NCBI GenBank assembly: GCA_028554755.1
Contig: JAPTOF010000008.1
Coordinates: 13,311,001-13,375,000, forward strand
From: Cordia subcordata
Lineage: Eukaryota > Streptophyta > Magnoliopsida > Boraginales > Cordiaceae
Length of the DNA stretch: 64,000 nt
Direction of reading: 5' to 3'
This document shows, one piece after another, positions 46,376 to 57,055 of this stretch (its first letter is position 1; every line of letters starts with the position of its first letter). The notes beneath the pieces were generated by a model. The model saw only the letters and a list, made by a program, of their open reading frames with translations. It did not search any database and had not been told where the DNA came from. Made by a program: the position numbers and the translations under genes.

Positions 46376-46934
46376 GGCACATTTGATTTCTTGTTTTCCA
46401 TTTTGAGATATAAAACTCATTTGATTAATTTATTTCCGTGTTAGAAAACTAAAAATAGTTTTCTTGGAAATTAAAAAGCATCAAAAAAATGTTTTGAGTG
46501 TTTTCTAAAAAACTCTGAGAAGAAGGTGGCAATTTTGTAAATAAATTTATTCTCTAAAAAATTTAGAAAACAAGGTAGTAATTTTATAAATATCTCTAAA
46601 AAAATTTAGGAACAAGGTGTCAATTTTGTAAATATTTCAAAAAAAATTTAGAAAATAAGGTGACTATTTTGTAAATATCTCTACAAAAATTTAGAAAATA
46701 AGGTGGCAATATATAAATATCTCAAAAAATTTAGAAAGTAAGGTAGTAATTTTGTAAATAAACATCAAAAAGAAAAATGTTTTGAGTGTCTATTTTCCTA
46801 GTTTTCATTTTCTAGAAAATAATTTTACTTTTATTAACCAAACACATTCTTTAAATTTTATACAATAAAAAATAAAAATTATTTTTAAAAAATAAAAACT
46901 AAAAAATAAAAACAGAAAATAGGCAAACCAAAAG
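46376..46934. mobile_element. MITE with internal minisatellite (copy 2, inverted)
   Basis: This is the reverse-complement relative of 21832-22405. The right end (…GGCAAACCAAAAGC) matches the left end of copy 1. The inner unit AAGGTGGCAATTTTGTAAAT plus an A-rich spacer repeats about six times (46526-46760). The flanking duplications were not resolved. Confidence 0.68.
46526..46760. repeat. Minisatellite, about 40-45 bp unit
   Basis: Six imperfect copies of an AAGGTGGCAATTTTGTAAAT-type core are separated by TCTCTAAAAAATTTAGAAAA-type spacers. Confidence 0.8.
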
Positions 46935-47969
46935 CAACAGATTCTACGTTATACTGATATCTAGATTTCACGAGGAGCAAATGGCGAAATTAAGACTATA
47001 GACACATGTTTTCTAACTTTGGTGTCCCCTTCCAAAGGAAGCTTCATTAGCAAACTCAAAACTGGAGCTCTCGGGAGGAAGCTTCACTGGGAAAGTGTTG
47101 CCATTCCTTTCATCCAAATTATAATAAATATTGCTTTGCAGAATAAAGAAAATGACATTTTTCTTAGACCATGTTTTCTAGTAGGGATGTCAATGGTAGC
47201 TTGCCCCACCCTGCTCCACAGGAGTACCGACGAGGTAGGGGTGGAGTTTTTGCAAAAAAAAACTCTTGGGGTGGGGCGGGGGTTTATTTTTGCACCGGTG
47301 CCAGGGCGGGGCGGGGTCAGGGTTGAGTCACCCGCCCGCTCCAATATACATAATATATACTAGTATGTCATCCGTGCGATTGCACGAGATGTAATAGATT
47401 GATATATTAGAAATATTTAGTTTTTTATCCATTTAAAATTTTCAAATAAATTATATGAATTATTTTCAATAGATTAAACAATAATAATACACATACATGT
47501 GATTTCCTTACATATGCATAATTTTGAAATTTCCTTACAGCTTGGAATTACGAAGAAATTGTGGTGATAAAAAAATTGATTGAATTGCAATTATCTAAAA
47601 CAAAAAGGAAGCGAATCTGTGCTGCTATGAGTGAGATTGGAAGGTAGGAGCTTAAATATAATACCAAAATAATGATTTAACCATGATTTTAAGCTAGTGA
47701 TTAAGTGTAAATAATATATGAAGAAGAAAAAGAAAAATTTTTGAGTGTAGAAAAAGGGAAGAAATTGGATTGAATGACAAATAAATAATTTAGTTGATTG
47801 TATAATTTAGGCAACAGACTTGTGATATCCATATATTAATTCGGAGAATAGATACAGTAGAAACTTGTTTTAAACAATTAAGTGGGGCAGTGTACAGGTG
47901 GCATGAAATTTACAGCACTACTTGGTAATATTATATGCAATAACGTCTGTTATATACAATATTTTTTAA

Positions 47970-48160
47970 CTATATATATATATATATATATACACATACG
48001 TATATATACATATACATGCATACACATACATACACATATATATACATACATATACATACATACACATACATACACATACATATACATACATATACATACA
48101 TACATATACATACATATATATACATACATATACATACATATATATATGTATATATATGTT
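47970..48160. repeat. TATATA/TACATA compound microsatellite
   Basis: A TA run is followed by about 150 bp of TACATACATATA/ACACATACA units. Confidence 0.95.
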
Positions 48161-48177
48161 TAATAATTGTGTTATAA

Positions 48178-48300
48178 GGTTTCTTTTAGTCTAGTGTTAG
48201 ATGGCTTTCTTTACCTCCTTGGAGGTACGGGTTCAAAACTTTTGAACTCCTTCCCCTTTTCCTTTTTCAATAGCTTTTTTCCTTTTCACGGCTCCTTAGC
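48178..48300 (+). mobile_element. Candidate tRNA-derived SINE
   Basis: A box-A-like string (TAGTCTAGTGTTAGATGG, about 48187-48204) and a box-B-like string (GGGTTCAAAACTT, about 48229-48241) stand at roughly tRNA spacing. A T-rich tail follows (CCTTTTCCTTTTTC). It is short and diverged. Confidence 0.35.
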
Positions 48301-49222
48301 CAATTTTTTTTCTTTTCAATTGTTTTAATTCTTTTTAGTTATCTATTGTTTACTTAGGTTCCAAATATTAGTGTTTTCACAAATTTGTATATCTTTAAGA
48401 AATATTACAAATTTAAATATTTAATCTTAAATTCTTCAAAATTATATAGTAGGTATTGTTTTTAAGCATTAATTGGCAAATCAGCAATTACTTTTGCCTA
48501 GGAGTGGAGCTTGTTGTTTGTGTTGATGAAACATTGAAACTTGTTGTTTATTTGTTGGATTTATGTTTTATTATGTTATATATATGTTTAAAATTTGGAG
48601 TTTGTATGATTTGGAGTAAGTTTGGATTTAATGTGTTATTGTTGTAAATTATGTTGAATTTTGATGTGTTAAAGTTTGGTGCATGACTTATGTTGTGTTA
48701 TATTTGTTTTACGTAATTAACAAGTGGAGATTTCACTTGACAGGTAAGGACTTAACAAGTAGGGGTTTCATTTAACAGGTAGGGGTTTTATCCGGTACTA
48801 CAACCCTTTTAACTTTTGTTGACAGATGCCCCGTAGGTGGGAGCATGGTGTAAAAAACACCGGTAGGGGTGCGGATGGTAGTTGGGAGGAAATCCCGGTA
48901 CAGTGTATAGGGGCGGGGTAAGGGCAAGTGAAAAAATAACAGGTGTGAAGTAGGGGTTTGTGAACCCTGCCCCTACCTCGCTTTATTGACATCACTATTT
49001 TCCAGGTTTTCTTTACAAAGCCAAATGAAAAAGGGTAAATACCTTTAATAGTTTGTTACTAGTTGTCCTCCCTTCCCCCAGCATTGCACGTGCAGGATTT
49101 GTAATATTTATTACGTATTAAATGAGATAATATAAGATTTTAAGTGCATATATTGTGTTAAAAACACAAAAAATGTGAATTGGTATTTCAACTGATTAAA
49201 TTGAAATGCAATGCAAACCTAG

Positions 49223-49487
49223 TGTGTTTGGAATGATCTTATTTTAAGATACTTATCCTATTGAAATTCGGAGATATTTTATAAGATTTAAGACATCTTA
49301 TGACATGCACCGTGTATTCTATAATTGTAAAAAATAAGATAGAATTGATTGCTTATTTCTAATAAGATAAAAAGTATGGTTTGTTTTGAATTTTTTAAAG
49401 GATGCATGATAAGATGTGTTAAATTTTATAAGATGTATCTCATTTCAATATGATAAGTATCTTAAAATAAGATTATAATAAACAGAA
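49223..49487. mobile_element. 265-bp Harbinger-like MITE
   Basis: The subterminal inverted repeat ATCTTATTTTAAGATACT is perfect on both sides; the outermost bases differ. TAG flanks both ends (49220-49222 and 49488-49490), a 3-bp duplication. The ends resemble the MITE at 31735-33279, so they may be one family. Confidence 0.8.
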
Positions 49488-49490
49488 TAG

Positions 49491-50083
49491 AAGTCATGTC
49501 ATATAATGAAGAGCGAAAAATAAAGTAATACAACCACATATACAGAATGTCTAATTAAACATTAGAGTATTTTGTACATCATATACTACATATTATTGTA
49601 ACACATAAATGAAAAATTAGCTCACAAATAACATAAATTAATTTTGTTAAGAAAGCAATCTAAATATTTATGGAATATATATTTCTTTTACTTCTAAAAT
49701 AATTTTTTAAAAGTATTTATAAGGTCGATTAAATAAGCAACATTTTTTTCCCTGAATGCAGCAATAAAGAACAAAGAAACATTAAAGAGTACAAAAATCC
49801 ACAGTAAAAAGGATTGGAAAAAAAAAGGAATTGGAAACAAATTGAGTAATAGTTAAATATAATCTTTTTATTTAGTCAAGAAAGGATTTTCAATTACTAA
49901 CAATGTCTCTGTCTGATTATGTATTTATCTTTTAGATTATGATTAAGAGATTCATAATAAAATTAAGAGTGTGAATAACGATTAGGAGTCTTATGTCTTA
50001 TGAAATGTATTATCAGCTACATGTATTTTATATTTCTTCTGACATGAATAACACAACACTTTCTTCTCATTCTTTATGGTATC
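49491..50083. other. AT-rich spacer
   Basis: No gene is seen. It ends with the left copy of the gypsy target site, GTATC (50079-50083). Confidence 0.55.
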
Positions 50084-50637
50084 TGTTTGGGCCAAAATAA
50101 GGGAGCTTTAGAAGGCCCAAGGGCCCATGATTACGACTGGACCAAGAGTTCAGTCCATTGTACTACGTATTGAGGGTCTGGGGTTAGGGCCCGGAATGAG
50201 GATGTGGTCCTACTTGTTGGACAAAACTCATAGAGGCATGACTAAAGGACTCAATCTTTTATTAGAATGAACATGGGAATGATATGCCTAATCTTGATAT
50301 AAGATGAGGCTAAGCATGATGACAAGTTAGATGTTGAGTAAAGTACGTATAAGGACATAAGGATTTAAAGGACTCTTCTAGCTAAGGGGCTATAAAAGAA
50401 CCATTCGTCAGGAGGTAAGGAGGCACAAAACATTAACTTATTCATATATGCAAATCACCCACAGCACATCATACAACAATTTTTTGCTTCTTTCCTCCTT
50501 GAACGCTGACTTGAGCGTCGGAGAACCTTTGCCGGCACTACACCGGTGTTAAGGGTTCTGTCGTTCACCTCCCTTGTCTTGCAGGTTATTAGGGCCCAAG
50601 TTGATCCAATCCGTGATTTTAGGATCCATCCTTTATA
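50084..50637 (+). repeat. Gypsy 5' LTR
   Basis: It starts TGTTTGGGCC and ends CCTTTATA, where the other copy has CCTCTACA. A TATA-like GGGGCTATAAAAGAACC (about 50386-50402) is a likely promoter, with transcription starting shortly downstream. Confidence 0.93.
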
Positions 50638-50640
50638 ATT

Positions 50641-50662
50641 TGGTGCCTATCGTGGCGCCCTA
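50641..50662 (+). promoter_or_regulatory. Primer-binding site region
   Basis: TGGTGCCTATCGTGGCGCC starts three bases after the LTR, where reverse transcription is primed by a tRNA. I did not assign the tRNA. Confidence 0.6.
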
Positions 50663-50716
50663 TAATCAAGGCGCTGTGATCAAGGGTGGTACTTTTGCGC
50701 TCAATTAGCAATCACC

Positions 50717-51960
50717 ATGACATCCAACCCCAGAACTAGTGCTAGCGAAAGCAACGGCATGCAAGCCATCTTGGCCAAGATGGCCTCTATAAGGAGAAAT
50801 TGGCGATGTATGAAAACAAGTTCAAAGATGTAGAGGCAAAAAATAATGCCATACGTCAAGAGAACTTGGACCTGACGGAAAAAATTACTGCCCTTTAACA
50901 AACACGGCACCCCGGGACAAAGGAAAGGCCGCGTGGATTGAATCGGTGGATCCAATGCAGTCATTGGACTCTACACCCCGCCAAACCCCTAGGGATGAAA
51001 TCTTGACGTTTGCAACTGACGTAGCCGGTACTTCCAACCAACATAAAGCAGCAGGGCAACACTTGACCCCCACGCAAAATGGGGCGCTCCCAGACATGCT
51101 TAGGCGGTTCGCCGAATTGGAATCCCTGATTCAAAGAATCCCAGGGGTACCTGTGTCTATTAAGAGAAGTGCCGCCAACAGCTACTCAGAATCTCTCTTT
51201 GGATGCCATTGCAATGGTAGACTTGCCCACCAAATTCTCCTTCCTAAATATGAAGCCATTCGATAAGACTACAGACCCAAATGACTATATAATGTAATAC
51301 AAATGGAAGATGTACACTGTGGCCATTCCCCGCGAGACAAAAGGGCAGTCCATATGTGTAAGAGCTTCGGTTCGAGTTTAGTAGGTCCTGCTCTACAATG
51401 GTGCACCAACCTTTCAAATGGATGTATATCATCTTTTGCCCAATTGACTGATATGTCCGTAGAACAATACACAAGAAGTAGGAAACTGGAAAAACAATCA
51501 GCTGTACCTAATTGTGCAGAAGAGGGGGGAAACTCTCAGGGACTACGTAGGGAGATTTAACAAGGAGAAAGTATCTATACCTCAATGCAACATGACAACA
51601 ACAATTTTCGCCTTTCATAGAAGGCTCTTACCAGATTTAGACCTTTACAAAGAGCTTACAAAGTATCCCTCCAAGACTATGGAGGATGCCCTTGCAAAGG
51701 CATAGGCTCATATTAAATGGGAAGATGACCGCGCTAACCTTCGCAGGACTTCCATAAGCCATTGACAAGGAGACATTCACTTGGAGCAACAGACAAGAAG
51801 GCACGAGCCCTACCCCCTTAGGAGCCGAAGAGAAAGCAAGGCAGTCGATGAAAGACCTCGTGACAGGAGACGACTCCTTGATCGCGACTTAGAGCGAAAG
51901 GTAAAGGCTTTAGATTATAATCTCTCTATAACCCGTCTGAACTCATTCACACGTTAAGGA
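50717..51960 (+). pseudogene. Gypsy gag, degraded
   Basis: ATG 50717 opens MTSNPRTSASESNGM. Gag blocks then appear in shifting frames: LPDMLRRFAELESLIQRIPG, LPTKFSFLNMKPFDKTTDPN, CKSFGSSLVGPALQWCTNLS and GETLRDYVGRFNKEKVSIPQ. This is the Retrotrans_gag domain. Stops at 51295 (TAA) and 51703 (TAG) and at least three frameshifts break it. Confidence 0.85.
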
Positions 51961-54900
51961 CCATGGGCAATGCCGTCAAATGGACAGGAAAGTTGAGATC
52001 CCCGGCAGAATAAAGAGACAGATCCAAGTGGTGTGAGTTCCATGTAGATCACGGACATACCACTAAGGAGTGCAATGGTCTCAAATGGGAAGTTGTTGAG
52101 TTATTAAAGAAACGATATTTGACTGAGCTACTTTCTAATAAGGGAAACCAAACCCTAGCCCGATGAGACGGAAAGGTGCAAGCTGAGGATCTAGCCCCAC
52201 CAAAGCCACCGCGGTGAGAGTGAACAGTGAACTACATTATAGGGGGATCACACATCAGCGGGATCAGTGTCTTTGCAGCAAAAAGGCATACACGCCTGGC
52301 AGTAGAACACGGCCATCGTCCCCCGCGACCAGTTGACATGGGCCTAGAAACAATAATATCATTCTCTAATTCCGAAATTTCCCATTTAAATAACCTGCAC
52401 AATGTTGCATTGGTGATCGCACTTATGGTGGCCAATTGTTAGGTATGGAGGATCTTTGTAGATAACGGTAGCTCAGCCAACATTTTCATGTTGAATGTCT
52501 TGAAGGAATGGGGATTGACGAATAACGACTCGTGAGGCCATCCACCCTTCTAGTAGGATTTAGCGAGGAGCACAAACACACTATGGGAGAGACACACCTA
52601 CCAGTTTTCGCTGAAGGAATCAACATGGATGTCAGGTTTTTAGGGATAGACAGTCTATCCCTGTACAACATCATATTAGGAAGACCATGGATTCATGATA
52701 TGAAGGCAATTCCATCCACTTATCATCAGGTCCTAAAGTTTCCAACAAGGTGGGGAGTCAAGGAGATAAGGGGGTAGCAATCAGACTCCCATGGATGCTA
52801 TTGCACCGCGATGAGAGGGGCCCGACGCGATACCTTATACCACATGGAAGAAGCTTCTGCCTCCACTCCTCTTGATCGCCCTCAACTGGAGAAATTGGAT
52901 AAAGTGTAGATTGACCCGGATGAGCCAAGCCATATAGTTCAAATCGGATCGGGATTGGAGCCAAAATTGAGAAACCAAATGGTGGATTTTCTCAGTAGTA
53001 ACTGGGATTGCTTCGCCTGGTTGCATGCTGATATGGAAGGAACAAACCCAAGAATAATTGTCCATGAGTTGAACGTAGACCCAGCATTTTTCCTGGTCAA
53101 ACAGAAGCGCAGGAAATTTGCCCCTGAAAGGAATCGAGTAATTAATGAAGAGGTGCAGAAGCTGATCGACGTGGGGTTTGTCAGAGAGGTATATTATCCT
53201 AAATGGCTAGCAAATGTAGTTGTAGTAAAGAAGAAAAACGGAAAATAGAGGGTTTGTATCTACTTTACGGATTTAAATAAGGCATGTCCCAAGGATTCCT
53301 TTCCTATCCTTCACATCAATGCGATGGTAGACGTGACTGCCGGGCACAAGTTACTCAGTTTTATGGATGTATTTTCAGGGTACAACCAGATATTAATACA
53401 CCCCAACAACCAGGAGAAGATGTCATTCATTATTAAGCGGGGTATCTATTATTACAAGGTCATGCCCTTTGGCCTAAAACATGTGGGAGCAACCTACCAG
53501 CGCCTTGTTAACAAAATGTTTGCTGATCGAGTAGGGCACACGATGGAGGTCTACATTGACGACATGTTGGTGAAATCCCTAGCGGCAGAACAACATGTCG
53601 GCCATCTACAAAAAGCCTTTGATGTTCTGAGAAAATACAACATGAAACTCAACCCCACCAAATGTTCCTTTGGAGTCAAATCCGAGAAGTTCCTCGGGTA
53701 CCTCGTTACCCAGAGAGGACTGGAAGCGCATCCTGATCAATTAAGCGTTATCCTCAGCATCCCATCTCCCAAGAACATCCAAGAAGTTATGAAACTCACA
53801 GGTAGAGTCGCGCCACTCAGTAGGTTCATTTCAAGGTCATTAGACAAGTGTCATTCCTTCTTCAACGTACTTTGAAGAAATAAAAACTTCGAATGGACTG
53901 ATGAGTATGAGAAAGCCTTGCAAGAATTGAAGGCATACTTAATCAATCCTCCGCTGCTGTCCAAACCAAAAGATGGGGAAAGCTTATTCGTTTACGTAGC
54001 GGTCTGAGTAGCCGCTGTTAGCGCCGTGTTAGTTCGAGAGGAGGCCAGAAAGCAGTTCCCTATATACTATACCAGCAAAACTTTGCTTGATGCTGAGACC
54101 AGGTACAGTCAGCTCAAAAAATTGGCATTAGCTCTTGTCACCGCAACCCACAAGCTAAGGCCGTATTTTCAAAGCCACCCTATTCACGTGATGACCATTT
54201 TTTCGTTGAAAGCAATTCTGCATAGTCCAGAGCTATCCGGCTAGCTTGCTAAATGGGCTGTCGAACTAAGCGAGTACGATATCATATTCCAACCAATAAC
54301 AGCAGCAAAGTCTTAGGTGTTTGCAGATTTCATGGCAGAATTCGCACTGTGTGTCCAGTCAGAAGTAGAGAAAGAGGTGTTATGTCTCGTTGAAAATCCA
54401 AAGTCAAGGAGATGGGTACTTTTTGTAGATGGATTAAGCAACGAAGAGGTAGCGGGCTCGGAATAGTACTATAGTTGCTTGAGGGAGACGAAATTGAAAA
54501 GTCTTTTAAATGCTGATTCAAGGCCACAAATAATGAAGCAAAGTACGAGGCCCTCTTAGCAAGTTTAACGTTAGCTAAAGATGTGAACGTCAAGCATATT
54601 GTGGTAAAAAGCGATTCACAGTTGGTAGTAAACAAAGTTTTAAGAGCCTACTAGGCAAAAGGGAAAAAGATGATATCTTACCTCACCGCTGTGAAGAAGA
54701 TAGCATCTGCATTTGACAAATTTGAGATAAAACAGGTAAGTCATGATGACAACTATCACGCAGATGCACTGGCGAGCTTGGGAGCAGCAACGCAATCTGT
54801 CACTTCAAAAACTATCCCAGTGATATATTTACAATGGCTAGCTATTAGGAGCAAGCAAATAGTCGAGGTCGCGTGTGTGAATGATGAGCCAAGCTGGATG

Positions 54901-56130
54901 ACTCCGATTATCCAGTACATCAAAAATGATATCATTCCTGAGGATCGTGCAGAGGCTAGAAAGCTTAAGGCTAAAACAGCCCGATACTGCATGATCGACG
55001 GGAGTTTATATAGGAGATCATACTTGGGGCCTTATCTGCGATGTTTAAGCCTAACTGAGGCTAATTACGTCCTAGCTGAGTTACACGAAGGGCAATATGG
55101 GAATCACGCGGGAGCAAGGAGTCTAGCTAATCAAGCATACATGGTAGGATACTACTGGCCAACCATGCGGTCCGATGCCCTCAGCAATGTAAGAAAATGT
55201 AACAGTTGTCAAAGGTTCACCCAAATCCCACATCAGCCCGCTGAGCCATTGAACTCTATCATTTCTCCTTGGCCATTCATGAAATAGGGGATGGATATCG
55301 TAGGGAAATTGCCCATCGCACCAGGACAGAAAGTATATATGCTGGCAGCTACAGACTACTTTTCCAAATGGATAGAGGCTAAATCTTATCATCCGGTCTG
55401 AGACAAGGAGGTCAAAAACTTCGTGTGGAAAAACATAATATGCTGCTTTGGAGTGCCCTCAGAAATTGTCACTGACAATGGTCCCAAGTTCATCAGCCAA
55501 AACTTTAAAGATTTTTATAGAGAATGGAAAATCTGACTTGCATTTTCTACCCCGAGGCACCCTCAAGCTCATGGGTTAGCTGAGTCATCCAATAAGGTCA
55601 TAATTTCTACTTTGAAGAAAAGGTTGGAGAGTGCTAAGGGGCGCTAGGCAGAAGAACTCTCGGGAGTTCTATGGTCTTACCACACCACAGTCAGGACTCC
55701 CACTGAAGAGACACCGTTCTCGCTGATATAGGGGATCGAAGCAGTTATTCCAGCAAAAGTGGGCTTGCCAATTCTGCGAGTTGTCCGGGCCTCTGAAGTG
55801 CAAAACGATGAAGGAATACGTCGCGATCTAGATGCTGTTGAAGAAAAGAGAGAACAAGCCCTCATTCAGATGGCAGCATATCGGCAAAAAGTCACCAAGC
55901 ATTACAACAAAAATTTGAGGGCAAAGACATTTAAGCCAGGAGATTGGGTGTTAAGGAAAGTCTTTGAGAACACAAAAGAAGTGAACGCAGGGAAGTTGGG
56001 ACCCAACTGGGAAGGACCGTACCAAGTTACAAAGGTAGTCAGCCAAGGGGCATATAGGCTCAGCACCAAGGAGGGTAAGGACGTGCCGAATAGCTAGAAC
56101 GCAATCCACTTGAAAAGGTATCATTTCTAG
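51961..56130 (+). pseudogene. Gypsy pol polyprotein, degraded
   Basis: In order: a Cys/His-type gag end (52029-52075); aspartic protease (about 52440-52770, VDNGSSANIFML, NIILGRPWIHDM); RT (52955-53620) with FMDVFSGYNQI, MPFGLKHVGATYQR and catalytic YIDDM; RNase H (53870-54250, FEWTDEYEKALQEL, VLVREEARKQFPIYYTSK); a second RNase H (54400-54780, WVLFVDGLSN, KATNNEAKYEALLASL, VKSDSQLVV); integrase (55000-55770) with HHCC-type [24 protein letters not shown] and the Glu of HGLAESSNK; and the C-terminal LRKVFENTKEVNAGKLGPNW. At least a dozen stops interrupt it. The enzymes would copy RNA into DNA and insert it. Confidence 0.9.
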
Positions 56131-56319
56131 GATGAAAATCCTTGTGTTGGTAAGATCTATAGAAATTAGTTAAAAGGTTCGTTTTCTTTTCTTTTGAATT
56201 AGTTCTTAGACCACAATTTCTCAAGAAGATGGCGCTGCGACGAATATCATTTAGTTAGTTCGATAACTCCTTTTTATACTTCAATATGAAATATTGCAAT
56301 AAATTTTCGTAAAACTTGC

Positions 56320-56590
56320 ACATGGTTTCTATTATTTCTTGCAAAACTAACGAACAATCTCTGATTTTGAAAGACTCGCCTGCAGTCTTGTTATTTCTTT
56401 TGAGACTAACGAACAGTCTCCACTTTCGAAAGACTCACCTACAGTCTTTGTTATTCTTACGAGACTACTAGCGAACAGTCTCTATTTTCCAATGTGAGGC
56501 TAACGAACAGTCTCTACTTATAGAGGACTTGCATACAGTCTCTCTGTTATTTCTTGCAAGACTAACATACAGTCTCTACTTTCGTGAAAC
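56320..56590 (+). repeat. Tandem repeats after integrase
   Basis: About four imperfect units of 60-70 bp contain GAGACTAACGAACAGTCTCT and TTCGAAAGACT..CCTGCAGTCTT. Within each unit AGACT/AGTCT form inverted pairs. Such arrays are usual in this zone of Tat elements. Confidence 0.8.
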
Positions 56591-57055
56591 TAGACATGAC
56601 GTCTACCGCAACGATCCCTATCTTGACAACTTAATTAATTGAGCTTGGGGTACACGAGCCAGTTTGTTTCTTTTTTTAAAAAAAGAAATGGTTAGCAAAC
56701 AAACTTTTCCAAACCGCTGCTGTTGAGCCATAGACAAGCAGAAGGCGTTATTAGCCCACAAGCGGAGATAACGCCCCCAAGGAATCTATAACGACCCAGT
56801 ACCTCCTTGTTGAAGCACGGACATACAATCATCAGTGATTTTAAGAAAGTAATTCCATCAAGGAACAGGATTGTCGACAACATAGGTAACGAAGGCATAA
56901 AAATAAAAAAAAGAGGGACATAAGATAAGTTCGTTACAAAAGAAAGAAAAACGTACAGTAGGAGATAGCACGATTTGAAGTTTTGTGCTTCAAAGACAAG
57001 GTAGAAGTTCAAAAAGTAACATATCCAAGATAACTTGGCAGCAAAGCACCAAGCA

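Larger units (their letters stand above)
47182..48997. mobile_element. hAT-like element, 1.8 kb, non-autonomous
   Basis: The left end TAGGGATGTCAATGG pairs with the right end, which in reverse complement is TAGTGATGTCAATAAAG. The flanks TTTTCTAG (47174-47181) and TTTTCCAG (48998-49005) match at 7 of 8 bases. Sub-terminal GGGGCGGGG/CCCCGCCCC-type tracts occur at both ends. The middle has a TACATA microsatellite and a SINE-like segment, with no transposase. Confidence 0.8.

Noticed and set aside
47882..48163. 93-codon plus-strand and 61-codon minus-strand ORFs
   Set aside because: Translations of the TACATA microsatellite.
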